A stretch of DNA of 64,000 bases, from the NCBI GenBank assembly GCA_963995525.1, contig OZ023205.1, positions 42,346,074-42,410,073 of the forward strand, given 5' to 3'. Shown here in pieces: positions 44,821 through 56,360 of the stretch (positions are counted from its first letter, which is position 1; each line of letters begins with the position of its first letter). A model generated the notes under the pieces. That model was not told where the DNA came from and did not search any database. It was given only the letters and a program-made list of their open reading frames with translations. Made by a program: the position numbers and the translations under genes. The DNA is from Escarpia spicata. Taxonomy: Eukaryota > Annelida > Polychaeta > Sabellida > Siboglinidae.

Positions 44821-45730
44821 AAGTATAGACCCTCCCTTTGTCCCTACATGTACTAGTATAGACCCTCCCTTGTAGGCCTATTGGTTGCGACTTTGACGTG
44901 AATACAAGGGACTTTCCCGCCGTGTACTCAATGCACGAGCGAGCATGTCATCGAACCAGTTTTATTCTATCAACATGCTATCAATAAAGCACACGTCATC
45001 GTCATGGTGCTAAACTACTTCCTTGTCGAAGTCGACACGATTCACTTGTTGAATGCGCCGTCACTGCGAGCGAGAACCGACTAGCACATACCGGCTCGAT
45101 TGTTGCTCAAGATTGCTGCCGCTCAGGTTGTCTTCGTCAACGTAGTGTGGGTAAGTGTTCATATCCATAACACATCTGCTTCATACTCACAACACACGTC
45201 ACGCCGAGTACGTTTTGTTTGGCGTTAACCGGGATACTTATGGGTAATTAGCTAGTAGCAATTAACGGACTGTCTATGTTTATAGAACCCTAGATACATG
45301 TACGTTGGAGTGCCGAGTCTAACGCCCATGATGGAAAAACCGCACTGGTATGCACTACTTAAAAATCGATGTTGCACTGGTACGGACGATTTTTTCTATA
45401 ACCGAAAACGGCGCGCCATGCATATAATGCAAGGCAAGACTTGACAACAAATAGTTCCCAGACCTGACTTTTTCCATTCCATGTCAAGTTTTAAACGTAC
45501 TCATATCACGTGTACAATATTGAACCAGACATAGCTATGTTCGACAAGCATTACCTTCTAAAAGATTGTCTGGTGACCTAGATTTTCAAGCATTTTCCGT
45601 GAACCAGATAAGATGTGTATAGCCTATAGACTCACACTTCGTCAAATCAGCTAATCGTTATATTGACGAAGAGTTGTTGAGGCATGCAATTCGACCAGAC
45701 GATACTGTTATAATATATGTATCACAACCG
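44821..45730. other. intergenic, no gene seen
   Basis: Begins with two copies of AGTATAGACCCTCCCTT about 35 bp apart. No coding frame recognised. Confidence 0.5.
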
Positions 45731-45990
45731 TGCCCCCCTAGACCTTTGGAATGTGTCCCCGTTTAAGTTACAATAAGCTGAACTTATGTCGACGCGGCGA
45801 CGAACAATTTCAACAGCACCCTCCACCCCCGTCTTCCGATGTCATATTGATCCGTCAGCGCGACACCGGAGTCTTGCTGATGAAGGTTAGGGTTGGGATT
45901 AGGCTCAGACCACCGAATATGAATTTGCGTCGGCCTCCAGAGGAGGTTTTTGGGTCACCCTAGACTACCCTCTCTGTGTCCGCCCCTGGT
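45731..45990 (+). repeat. dispersed repeat copy (same family as 27.45 kb)
   Basis: Shares ACCTTTGGAATGTG-CCCCGTTTA with 27,473-27,496 and a right-hand block AGACTACCCTCTCTG...CCGCCCCTGG with 27,610-27,640. The left half of the hairpin is missing here. Confidence 0.65.
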
Positions 45991-46128
45991 GCATGTGTGC
46001 GTGTGTCTGTGTGTCTGTGTTTGGTGTCTGTCTGTGTGTCTGTGTGTGTCCGTGTGCGCGTGCGCGTGCATGCTTGCTTGCGTGTGTATGCGTATGTGCG
46101 TGTCTGTCTATCTGTCTGTCTCTCTGTA

Positions 46129-46159
<31 letters not shown>

Positions 46160-46171
46160 ATGTCTGTCTGT

Positions 46172-46246
<75 letters not shown>

Positions 46247-46250
46247 TATG
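45991..46250. repeat. GTGTCT / GTCT / GGCT microsatellites
   Basis: GT-rich tract passing into (GTCT)n and then (GGCT)n (about 46,171-46,244). Frames with VCLSV and GWLAGWLA are artefacts. Confidence 0.97.
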
Positions 46251-46653
46251 CCTGTGAAGGTGCTATGCCTATGTTATTATGGTAGCTGTCTAGCGTCTAT
46301 GAAGTGAAGCTTTAGAGGCTCCAGATGGTTGTTTTCATGGTTGGGTCAGATTCTAAAAGACAACCCGTGTTTCCCCTGAAGCAAGTCACTATTGCAATTC
46401 CCTCCTTTATAATATCGCTAGCAAGGATGTCACAAAACGTCAACAATTGTCTAACAAGAGTAGTTACAAGATTTCCTCGTTTTTTTTCGCTCTGTGCCAC
46501 GTTTGAAGTCTTTGCATTCGCTTCACTGCTTACTCCTGTAAGAAAACTTATCCGGTTTCGATTCATCTAGTTCTTACCTACTTTTTGTTCCTAGAGTCAA
46601 CACTAACATTGGAACAAGGGCTTTATTGCTCTGAAGCTGCACCAACTCTTTGG

Positions 46654-46660
46654 TATATAT
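46654..46660 (+). promoter_or_regulatory. possible TATA box near LRR receptor 2
   Basis: TATATAT about 40-70 bp upstream of the two candidate start codons. If the acceptor at 46,719 is used, this lies in an intron and is irrelevant. Confidence 0.25.
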
Positions 46661-46696
46661 GCTCGGTTTCCAAGGATATTATTATTACTTTACAAC

Positions 46697-48922
46697 ATGA
46701 ACTGTATCGTTTGTTGCAGCACAATGACGCCTTGTGTCGCAGTTTCATTTGTGTTTGCTGTCGTTCTTGTCGCCCGTGTTTCCATGACTGAAGGGACGCG
46801 AGCGCCGTCTAGCAATCAAGCGCCACCTAGCGACCAACGGATAACGACATCAACAGACGGCTGCCGCATACAGCCAGCTGGTGATGGCGTCGGGGTGAAC
46901 GTAGACTGCTCGGGCCTGCGACTCGCTCACATTCCTGGCGACTTGCCGACAACCATGAGCAGACTGAGGATGAGACGCAACAACATCACGCGACTGGACG
47001 GGCGTCCTTTTGAACGGTACACAGAGTTGACATCACTGGATCTATCGCGGAACGATTTAGTAATGATTGGCGCGAACGTATTCTCTGACGTGTGTCGTTT
47101 GGAGGAACTCGACCTAACGTATAATGAACTTTGCATGAACAAGAACACATTTCCCGTCGGGTTGTTTTCTGGGATAACGTCACTTCGACGTCTCACGATG
47201 ACGTCAAACGCGTGTAAGACGCAACACGCGGAATACCCGGACACGGCGTTGGCGAAGTTGACGAACTTAGAGTTTTTGTCGTTAACGGGGATTCAAACTC
47301 ATGCACTCGGCGAAGGGTTTGGACGACTGACCAATTTGAAGACTCTTGTGTTTGCCGGACGTGGCTGTAAGATGCTAGTTCTGAGAAATATAACATTTGA
47401 CAGTTTGAGAAACGTGAATTTGTCGCACTTGTCCTTAAAGGCATGCCATTTAAAGACAATAGAGGCCGGTGCGTTGGAGCCACTGTCTCACCTGAAGACG
47501 CTCAATCTTGCTTGTAACCATGATGTCGGCTTCGACAACATCTACACCGCCATTATAACCGCGGAGAACATGAAACTGAAGACGCTCGTCGTCGATGACG
47601 TCACGCCCTCAGTAATGACACTAGATGACGAGCAATTCGCGCACAACGCCTTCACTGATATCGAACGTATATCGATGCGCGCTAACTACATCATGCAAAT
47701 CGACGTGCGCATACTGCAACCACTGAATAAAGTCACCCATATCAACCTCGGCTACAACGTCATCGCATCAATGCTGCCCAACGTCAACTCTTCCGTGGTC
47801 CTATTTACCACGCTCTTCGCTCTCAACCTTGACGTCATTGACATCTCGGATATCTTCACCAGCATGTTCACCTACCGAGAGCGCTACTGCTTTCGCGAGG
47901 CGAAGTCAGACGAGGAGGATCCGACTGATCCAACCGAGTACTTCTTCCGCGAGCCCCCGCCCTACGACGACATCGACTACAGCCGACTGCGACCGGCAGC
48001 CAAGCCATCCGCCAGAGACATGACCAGAGAGAAAGAGCAGGAACTTGTTACCATTCCGCCGTCCGTGCAAGTCGTCTACGCCGACCACATTTACACAACC
48101 CATGCCGCAAAGCAAACAGCGCACCTGAATGTCTCAGTGGACAACGACGTTGTCGTGGTGAACGTATCGTACAGCCCGTTCACTGCAATTGGCCCCATCC
48201 GCGGACTACATCGATGCCAGGTGGTCGACTTTAGACACTGCGCTATCGAAACCATAAGCCCGGGCGCGCTAAGCGACATGCGCATGCTGAAATACCTCTA
48301 CCTGATGAGCAATAGAATCGGGATGGACGGCAGAAATCTGAAAGGCGCGTTTGACGGTTTATCGTCGCTGGAGGTGCTTGATCTGTCCGAGAATGGCATA
48401 TCTCAGATCCATGTGTCGGCGTTTTCTCGTCTGACCAGCCTGCGTGTTCTGTCGCTGTGCGGTAACCAGCTAACTTCCGTCAGTTTCGACATCAGCGGTT
48501 TGCGGCATCTCGACACTATAAACCTCGCAGACAATAACATCAATCGCTTTCATCCCAATTTCATGAATGCTGTAAAACGCCAACATGTTCATGTTGTCAT
48601 ACACGGCAATCCTACTGTAACATCGGTGGGTAAATCATACAAGAACCTGGCCATTGGTGTTAGCGTTGTGTGCGTGGTTGCGGTAATGGTTGCCCTTGCT
48701 CTTGCCATCATTGTTGTGCGTAGACACCGATCGTGCAACCAGCTGGACAACGTTACACGGCGAGAGGATGACGATGATGATCTCCTCCGAGGGGATGAGT
48801 TTCTGGACGACATGGACCCGGACCAGTCGGCCGCGGAACCAGACTCGTTGGCACAAGGCGAGCAAAACCCGGGTGATATGCAGCTATGGGTACAATCGCG
48901 CGGGCAATGCGACGAAAAATAG
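46697..48922 (+). CDS. LRR type I transmembrane receptor 2 (paralogue of receptor 1)
   Basis: 741 residues from the first ATG; the ATG at 46,724 (MTPCVAVSF) makes a better signal peptide and follows a TTGTTGCAG acceptor at 46,711-46,719. LRRs run through the ectodomain (LTSLDLSRNDL, LEELDLTYNEL, LEVLDLSENGI, LRVLSLCGNQL). A proline/acid-rich insert near residues 395-450 (TEYFFREPPPYDD) matches a similar one in receptor 1 (DDYFREKP). A transmembrane helix lies at about 651-674, with a 67-residue acidic tail (EDDDDD, DDMDPDQ). No LRRCT cysteines and no TIR domain. Same order of motifs as 8,753-10,831, e.g. EPLSHLKTLNLACN. Likely innate-immune or adhesion receptor (inference). Confidence 0.88.
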   Translation: MNCIVCCSTMTPCVAVSFVFAVVLVARVSMTEGTRAPSSNQAPPSDQRITTSTDGCRIQPAGDGVGVNVDCSGLRLAHIPGDLPTTMSRLRMRRNNITRLDGRPFERYTELTSLDLSRNDLVMIGANVFSDVCRLEELDLTYNELCMNKNTFPVGLFSGITSLRRLTMTSNACKTQHAEYPDTALAKLTNLEFLSLTGIQTHALGEGFGRLTNLKTLVFAGRGCKMLVLRNITFDSLRNVNLSHLSLKACHLKTIEAGALEPLSHLKTLNLACNHDVGFDNIYTAIITAENMKLKTLVVDDVTPSVMTLDDEQFAHNAFTDIERISMRANYIMQIDVRILQPLNKVTHINLGYNVIASMLPNVNSSVVLFTTLFALNLDVIDISDIFTSMFTYRERYCFREAKSDEEDPTDPTEYFFREPPPYDDIDYSRLRPAAKPSARDMTREKEQELVTIPPSVQVVYADHIYTTHAAKQTAHLNVSVDNDVVVVNVSYSPFTAIGPIRGLHRCQVVDFRHCAIETISPGALSDMRMLKYLYLMSNRIGMDGRNLKGAFDGLSSLEVLDLSENGISQIHVSAFSRLTSLRVLSLCGNQLTSVSFDISGLRHLDTINLADNNINRFHPNFMNAVKRQHVHVVIHGNPTVTSVGKSYKNLAIGVSVVCVVAVMVALALAIIVVRRHRSCNQLDNVTRREDDDDDLLRGDEFLDDMDPDQSAAEPDSLAQGEQNPGDMQLWVQSRGQCDEK

Positions 48923-49440
48923 AACTCGTACAACCCTTAATATTACTGGGTGTTCTTAAGTGAACGGAACACTTCTGTTTACGGGGTGTCGTTTTAGTAA
49001 GAGGCAATACTGTTTCTGGAGCACACCTGAACGATGAATATTACTGACTGACTGACTGACTGACTGAATGCATTGATGACTTGTGTCCAACAGTATTTCA
49101 GCTGTTGAATTGAAGGAACTAATTGTGATGGTAATGTATGGACATCAGTGTTTGTGTCAAATACCTAGACTTGTACTTATAAGTACATTTTGTCAGTACT
49201 TATATTCTTAGATTTGTACATAGTATGACAATCAAATACATTTCAAGTACATTTCAAGTAAATAATTAGAATATTTCGGATACAAAAATACTTATACGTT
49301 TGATCTGTGTGATACACAACACTTCAATGTCCACCCTAATTACATAATTAATACAATTATACATAAGATCCTCAAAATAGTTAATAATTGGCACGTGAAT
49401 AATAATAGTATTGTTGATCATTACGACTAAAATATTGTTG
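48923..49440. other. 3' flank of LRR receptor 2
   Basis: No gene. Contains a short GACT repeat at about 49,043-49,066 and several AAGTACATTT-type phrases. Confidence 0.5.
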
Positions 49441-49650
49441 TACTTGTATTTAACCTAATGTACATGTACTTGGAATTGTACTTGATCAAATGTGCTTGTA
49501 CTTGGAATTGTACTTGGTCAAATGTACATGTACTTGGAATTGTACTTGATCAAATGTATATGTACTTGGAATTGTACTTGATCAAATGTATATCTACTTG
49601 GAATTGTACTTGATCAAATGTACATGTACTTAGAATTGTACTTGAACAAA
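49441..49650. repeat. 32-bp minisatellite
   Basis: Six units with core TACTTGGAATTGTACTTGAT and spacer CAAATGTAC. Confidence 0.9.
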
Positions 49651-50340
49651 TGCACTTAATCCGACCCTTGTTCATATACATTTTGAATTTAAATTACATA
49701 TTAGATGTATATAATTACTTAGGAAGTGGTAACTTCTGGTATTATGTAAATATATTATTTACATTATATTTTATGCAGATGCATCTGATCGGATATGCAA
49801 CAGATACCGTGTTGAACTTGCACACGTGTATGCTCTGATTAATAAAATACTTGTTAAAGGTAGAACTTACATAAAACGTATGTACGTGTGTGCGTGTGTG
49901 TGTGTGCGTGCATATGTGCGTGCGTGCGTGTATGTGTTTATGTGTGTGTGTCTGCTGTATGTTTGTCTGTCTCTGTATGTGCGTGTGATACCTCTGTATA
50001 TTTCTGGCAGTAGACGTGTATCTTCACGTGTAATGACTGTCAATAAAGTAATTGATGTTATGTCACGAGGTTGTCATGAGATACCCCAGCTGATGGACAG
50101 TAAATTGGCGTATAGAGTAGTGGCGCTGCCGTTGTTTAGAGTAGTGAACCAGTCTATGCTAGGGTTAGATCAGTGCGCACGTGTAGCTAGATAGCTTCAT
50201 AATAAACATGTATGATCATGACGTTTTGTTTGTATATTATTCAGTTATATGCAAGCAATACCGTTAGATGGTGTCACGAAGTGACCTACCATTACGTGTT
50301 GATTGGATTACGTAATCTGGATTGCTGAATTACAAGCTCA
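49651..50340. other. GT-rich tract and possible LTR remnant
   Basis: A GT/CGTG tract at about 49,880-49,990. The part before 50,347 could be the end of an LTR, because TGGTGTCAACAGTGCC (primer-binding-site-like) follows and the gag relic starts at 50,390. No second LTR was found. Confidence 0.3.
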
Positions 50341-50389
50341 GCGTGATGGTGTCAACAGTGCCCGATAATAGATCAGCTAGACTCCGGTC

Positions 50390-51006
50390 ATGTCTACCCC
50401 ACCGTCATTGCCTCTATTTAATCGTAATGTGACTACGCTCGGTACTATAAGTACACCACCGCCGCCGCTGCAAATCGACGCAGTAACCGCCGCGAATTCT
50501 TGGCGTCAATGGAAAAGCCCCTGGATCGAATATGAAATCGCCACGGATCTGGACGAAAATACAAACGGAAACGAGTGAGTACGTTGTTGTCATTGATCGG
50601 CCAATATGCGAAGGACATCTGGCAAAATCACCCGTGGACTGATGATGAGGATCTGTACAAAGTAGCGTCAGTTCTACAAATGTACGACAATGACTGTACG
50701 CCCAGGGTAAATGTACCGTATGAGCGACATACATTTCATTCACGGCAACAGCTCGCCGGTGAAGATGTTATGACAACGTAGACAGTCTACAACGAACCAC
50801 CTAATGTCGAGTGTTCTGGACGAGAGAGTCCGAAATAAACAACGCGAACAACGCGACTTAACGCTGAAGAAAGCCGTAGACATCACCAGAAGTTCAGAAG
50901 TGAAAGCTGAACGAGCTAAGGCATGGAGTTCCATCGGTGACACAGACATACACGCGATGAGAAAAGGCACAAGAACAAGACTGTTTGGAAGCGTGGCAAC
51001 GAGGCA
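50390..51006 (+). pseudogene. Ty3/Gypsy gag relic
   Basis: Three pieces in succession resemble a Gypsy gag. First, STPPPPLQ to WRQWKSPWIEYEIATDLDE (50,390-50,578). Then LLSLIGQYAKDIW, NVPYERHTFHSRQQLAGE (to 50,781, another frame). Then VRNKQREQRDLTLKKAVDITRSSE (50,820-50,930). Frameshifts and a stop separate them. No pol follows because a MITE and then unrelated DNA begin at 51,007. Confidence 0.7.
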
Positions 51007-51414
51007 GGGCCCGTATTCTCGAACGACTTACGAATTTCTTAGCGCCATTTTTATATAAAAATGATGTAAAAAGAGCGTAAGTTACGATTTTTTCGCAAGT
51101 GCTATTCTCGAAACATTTACTACACGAACATTCGAATATATGGCGTATATTTCATCGCAAAGTTACGCCAACGCAAGCGGTCGCGTAACTTTTTCGTAAC
51201 TTTTGTGGTATTGCTTTCAGATGGAGATTTCTCAGTTATTTGCTGTTACAACGTCGCAAAAACACATTAGTAAATTGTGTGTGCTCCTGAATTTGTTTCG
51301 GTGACGGGAAACCTGACCATGGTGATGACAGTAGCATTGGAATAGCCAATAGGCAGCAGATGGAACTGCGCATTACTTTTAGGACACTTAATTGTGAGTG
51401 TAGAATCCGGGCCC
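51007..51414. mobile_element. MITE with GGGCCCG termini, 408 bp
   Basis: GGGCCCGTATTCT at 51,007-51,019 is inverted at 51,402-51,414 (AGAATCCGGGCCC, one mismatch). The interior has CTCGAAACATTTAC-like subterminal repeats and no transposase. Lies at the end of the gag relic. Confidence 0.6.
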
Positions 51415-51718
51415 ACACCGATTTCGGCATTATGACAGTTGTGCCTAAATGTTATACTTCAACGAGTTTATTCCATCATTCCACATCGTTTCAGGAATAT
51501 AATATCCCAAATAGTGTTTGTTCAGGTTTGAATCAGTGTGCGCCGCTGCGGTCGCGGGTTACTGCACGTCGCATTTGCCCGGATGCATTTGAAACAAGCA
51601 ATATTAATAAATCGCATGTTGATGCAAACAAACCTAGCGCTATTTGGGCCTCCAAAGTTCCATCAAATCAATATTTTATAACAATGTGCTGTATATCTGA
51701 AACAATGTAGAATGGTCA

Positions 51719-51868
51719 TGTAGGCCGCCTCGGTTATGATGTAAGCAGGGAAGTCTCGGGTGAAGAGACGAGAGTTAAAAGAGAGGCTGAGTAAATAAAG
51801 ATACGCAGTGTTGCGAGATTCCTAACCAAAAGTGTGGTGAATAGAGTGAGTGTGACGATCCTCTATAG
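51719..51868 (+). repeat. Gypsy 5' LTR
   Basis: 150 bp, TGTAGGCCGCCTC to CCTCTATAG, with AATAAA near 51,792. Two differences from the 3' LTR (GATGTAAGC/GATATAAGC, CTAACC/CTAATC). Confidence 0.95.
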
Positions 51869-51885
51869 TGGTGACCCTGACGTGA
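51869..51885 (+). promoter_or_regulatory. Gypsy primer-binding site
   Basis: TGGTGACCCTGACGTGA directly after the 5' LTR, the position and TGG start expected of a tRNA primer site. Confidence 0.75.
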
Positions 51886-51997
51886 GTTTTGCAACAATAT
51901 ATACGCCATTATCTGGGTGTTAGGAAGCACTGGCGCGCGAGATTTTCGTCGATTAGTTCGCATTAATAAAGCCGACCGCACCGCGCGCTGACCTAGA

Positions 51998-52920
51998 ATG
52001 GAGCGGCCCACACCGCAGCAAGTGGAGCGTGCAAGGGCCGATCTGTTGACCGCGCAGCAGACAATAGCCGCTAGTAACGAACTACTCGCCGCTGCCGGGC
52101 TGTCAATGGAAATGCCACCACGTCCACCGCTAGGCATGGAGATCAACGCCGTGGCGGTAAAGCTGCCAGCGCTATGGCCGGACAATCCGCGAAAGTGGTT
52201 TTTAAACTGCGAGGCGAAGTTCAGATTACATAAGATCACAGCACAACAGACTATGTTTGACCATTGCATAAATGTTATGACAGCTGAGCAGTCCGATGTG
52301 GTCATGGACCTAATGGAGAGAGGGCCGTCGCCTACATGCTACGATGATCTAAAGCAGGCGTACATCGAGCGTCGTACACCGAGTACAGCCGAGCGCATAC
52401 AGCGACTACGCAAACTAGGCCCGGTCACTGACCAACGCCCGTCTGACTTGTTACGTCTCATGGAGCGCATACTCGGCCGTTCAATCGGCGCAGACACAAC
52501 TGATAATTAGGTCACAAGCTGACCTATTTACCGTTGAAAAGTTGGCGCAGATGGCTGACCGGCTAGCCAGCGTACCGGTGATGCAGGAGATGTCACCCAA
52601 CTTCGCGGTTACTCAAGCGGAGGCATCGCGGGAAGACGACGTCACTACGCTGGCTTCTCTCCATCAGCAGCTGGCGAAACTTATGACGAGTAACGACGTG
52701 ATCTCGGCGGAAGTGGCGGAGCTAAAAAGGTCGACTCCGTATGGCGGCAATCGTCGTGCGCGTGGTGGCTCCCGGTCGGAGACCATTCCTAGTCGTCGCT
52801 CGAGGATGTACCGCGGCCTCAATGCTGATGGGCTATGCTGGTACCATTTGGTCTGGGGCGCGAACGCAAACAAATGTTCTGAGGGCTGCCGTCAAGCGGG
52901 AAACAGCCGTGCAGGTCGTT
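51998..52920 (+). pseudogene. Gypsy gag, frameshifted
   Basis: First frame (170 residues) contains the capsid-like WPDNPRKWFLNCEAKFRLHKI segment and ends at 52,510. The continuation (IRSQADLFTVEKLAQMADRL, then a coiled part and the Arg-rich end) reads in another frame to 52,920. It ends with CWYHxxWGxxAxKCxxxC, a non-canonical Cys/His knuckle of this clade. One frameshift near 52,495 breaks it. The pol frame follows with a frame change. Confidence 0.85.
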
Positions 52921-52945
52921 AGGAGCGACCACCGACCTGCGCACA

Positions 52946-55900
52946 TCTAGTCGCTTGCTTACCATCGCCGATCCCGTATCGAAGTTGAGATATCTCATCG
53001 ATACTGGAGCTGAAATCAGTGTTTTACCGCCTAGTGCTGAGGACCGTCGAAATCCTTCAGTCGGTATGCAACTACAGGCAGCAAACGGATCATCCATCCG
53101 CACTTTTAGCGATCGATCGGTGCAAGTGGATCTCGGGTTGGCCAAAGCGTTTACGTGGACATTTACCATCGCTGAGGTCACTAAGCCAATCATAGGCGCC
53201 GATTTCTTGAGATATTTCGGACTTTTGGTGGACGTCGGGCGCAAACGGTTAATGGATGCTGAGACATTTCTCACCGTTCCGGCCTCGTATAGACGTTCGG
53301 CCGTATCTAAACTGTGCGTGCTAGTTCAGGCGGATCGATATGCGGACATATTGGATGAATTCCACGAGGTAACGACACCGTGCATCAAGAGATGTCGCCT
53401 ACAAGAGAAAGTGGAGCATCACATCGACACGCGTTGTAGTCGACCGGTGTTTGCTCGCGCTCGTCGACTTTCTCCCGACAAGCTAGTCGTAGCGAAGGAT
53501 GAATTCCGAAAACTGCTGGAGATGAACATAATTCGCCCATCGAATTCACCGTGGTCGTCACCGCTGCACATGGTAGCGAAGCCATCTGGCGGGTGGCGAG
53601 CTTGCGGAGATTACCGAGCTCTAAACGCAGTCTCTGAGGACGACCGCTATCCGATACCTCACATGCAGGATTTTGCTATCCAGTTGGAAGGAAAAAGCAT
53701 ATTCTCCAAAATCGATTTAATACGTGCTTACAATCAGGTACCCATGAATGCAGAAGACATCGCGAAGACTGCCATCATAACACCTTTCGGGTTCTTTGAG
53801 TATACGCGTATGCCATTTGGGCTAAAGAATGCGGCACAGACATTTCAGCGCTTTATGGACAACGTTTTCAGAGATTTCCCGTTTGCATATGTTTACCTAG
53901 ATGACATATTGGTCGCGAGCGCGTCGGCAGACGAACACCGCAGCCATCTCCGTCAACTCTTCAGCAGGCTCGCGGATTACGGCTTGGTGGTTAATCCCCA
54001 GAAGTGCGTATGGGGCCAGCCGAGTTTGGAGTTTCTCGGTCACTATGTCACGGCTTCCGGTGTGCGTCCGCTGCTGGAAAGAGTGCAACACATCACCGAC
54101 TTCCCGCGACCGCGTTCAACTAAGTCTTTGAAGGAATTTTTAGGGATGTTGAACTTCTACAGGCGTTTCGTGACACACGCTGCCGCTATTTTGCTTCCTC
54201 TGTATGATCTCGTGAATGTGAAAGACAGTGATTTTGGTGCGGCGTGGACAGTGCTTCACGAAGATCACTTTCAGCGCAGCAAGATGGCGTTGGCCGCAGC
54301 TACACACCTAGCTCACCCGTCAGTGACAGCAGCAACGAGCATCAACACAGATGCCTCAGATACAGCCGTGGGCGCCGTTCTGCAGCAGCGTCTGAATGGA
54401 GTATGGACGCCCATTTCGTTTTTCTCGCGCAAACTCCACGCGGCCGAGAAGAAGTACTCCACCTTCGACAAGGAGCTCCTAGCGATGTACTTGGCGGTGA
54501 AGAAGTTCAGTTATTTCATTGAGGGACGCAAATTCACGCTATTCACGGACCACAAGCCACTTACGTTCGTGTTCAACAATGTATCGGATAAGTGGTCTCC
54601 GCGTCAGCAGCGACATCTCTGCTTCGTGTCGGAATTCACTACCGACATACGTTACGTTCCAGGAGCCGACAACGTAGTAGCCGACGCACTTTCCCGAGCG
54701 CCTCCGAAGGAGTCAAGCGCCATTGCGAGCATGGAGGGCGTGGTTACTGGAGTGATAGATTACGTCACTATGGCTAAACAACAAGCTGTAGACACGGCTG
54801 TACAAAGGCTGGTCGCCGCCGAGTCGAGCTTACAGATAACTCGCTGTCATTTACCAGATACTGAAGAGCAGTTGCTCGTCGATATGTCCACAGGGAAACC
54901 TCGCCCGTTGCTGCCGGCTGCCTGGACGCGCAAAGTCTTTGATGCCTACCACGACTTGGCTCACGCTGGAGCCAGGGCTATGCGCCGGTTGATTTGTGAT
55001 CGTTTTGTCTGGCAGGGTATGGCCAGAGACATACGTCATTGGGCGCGTGCATGCGTGGCCTGCCAGCGCGCTAAGGTGTCGAGGCACATCGTGGCGCCGT
55101 TGAACCCGCTCCCGATGCCAGTGAAACGATTCGACAGTTTGCACGTCGACCTGGTCGGTCCATTGCCGGCATCGCAAGGTTTTACCTACCTATTGACGAT
55201 TGTGGATCGGTTCACGCGGTGGCCTGAAGCCATACCATTGAGCGACATATCTGCGATAACCTGCGCTCGCGCGTTCTTGTATCATTGGGTTTCGAGACAT
55301 GGTGTGCCGTCTACTTTGACGATCGATCGCGGCAGACAATTCGTATCTGAACTTTGGAGGAGGACTGCGTCCATGCTGGGAGCAGCTACCAACACGACCA
55401 CGTCATACCATCCGCAATCGAACGGGTTAGTGGAGCGAATGCACCGTACCATGAAGGCCGCGCTAAAGGCAAAACTGGCCGCCGACCCAAACTGGGTTGA
55501 CGCACTGCCTCTCGTCATGCTAGGGATGAGAGCGGCGGTGAAAGAAGATCTGAACTGTTCAGCGGCCGAGATGGTCTTTGGTGAGGCTCTACGCCTGCCA
55601 GGCGAGTTCTTTGTGTCGGCGGAGGGCGACTGGAATGCAGATCCTGTATTTGTGAGCGACTTGCGACAGACAATTCGGCAGTTGCGACCGATAGCTCCCG
55701 ATTGGCACGGTGGCCAGACACGACGAAACTACGTGCCGCGTGAGTTGTCTACGGCAACACACGTTTTTGTTCGAGTTGACGCGCACAGACGGCCACTACA
55801 AGCGCCATATCAGGGGCCGTTCAAAGTGGTCGAACGGCACGATAAATTCTACAAACTAGATCTCGGCACATGACAGGATACGGTGTCGATCGATCGTTTA

Positions 55901-56071
55901 AAGCTGGCTTTCTTGGATGAGGCATCGAAAGCGAACGAACCGAGACGCCCAGCTCAAGCAGCAGAAGCGAGGCTGCCGCCACGTCACGCTGAAGACGGCA
56001 ACACAGGAGTGGTTTCCTTGGTAACCTCCAGTGGCAGGCTGGTGAGATTGCCGGCCCGCTACCTCGAGTGA
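52946..56071 (+). pseudogene. Gypsy pol: PR-RT-RH-INT, one premature stop
   Basis: Aspartic protease LIDTGAEISVL comes first. Reverse transcriptase follows with FSKIDLIRAYNQV, MPFGLKNA and catalytic YLDD. RNase H has TDAS, KELLA and TDHKPL. Integrase has a zinc finger (H-H-C-C ending CVACQRAK) and DDE core (HVDLVGPL, TIDRGRQF, NGLVERMHR), and a GPF-type C-terminal motif (QGPFKVV) follows. 972 residues are open from about 52,955. An in-frame TGA at 55,871-55,873 cuts off the last 66 codons, which remain in frame to 56,071 (SIDRLKLAFLDE to PARYLE). The catalytic domains themselves are intact. Confidence 0.93.
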
Positions 56072-56197
56072 ACTGGACAGCAACACGTGTTACATTAGTG
56101 TTAGACCTACTGGCCTACTGTCTTGAACTGATTATGTCACATGAACTTGACTTTCATATTACTATTATTATTTCAGTTTTCGTACACTTCGTATACT

Positions 56198-56210
56198 GGT
56201 GGGGGGCATA
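56198..56210 (+). promoter_or_regulatory. Gypsy polypurine tract
   Basis: GGTGGGGGGCATA directly before the 3' LTR. Confidence 0.75.
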
Positions 56211-56360
56211 TGTAGGCCGCCTCGGTTATGATATAAGCAGGGAAGTCTCGGGTGAAGAGACGAGAGTTAAAAGAGAGGCTGAGTAAATAAAGATACGCAG
56301 TGTTGCGAGATTCCTAATCAAAAGTGTGGTGAATAGAGTGAGTGTGACGATCCTCTATAG
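56211..56360 (+). repeat. Gypsy 3' LTR
   Basis: 150 bp, 98-99% identical by eye to 51,719-51,868. Confidence 0.95.

Larger units (their letters stand above)
51719..56360 (+). mobile_element. Ty3/Gypsy LTR retrotransposon, 4.6 kb
   Basis: Two 150-bp direct LTRs, primer-binding site, gag, pol (protease-RT-RNase H-integrase) and polypurine tract in order. The LTRs differ at two positions. Flanking duplication is weak: only TCA is shared (51,716-51,718 and 56,361-56,363). Confidence 0.96.
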
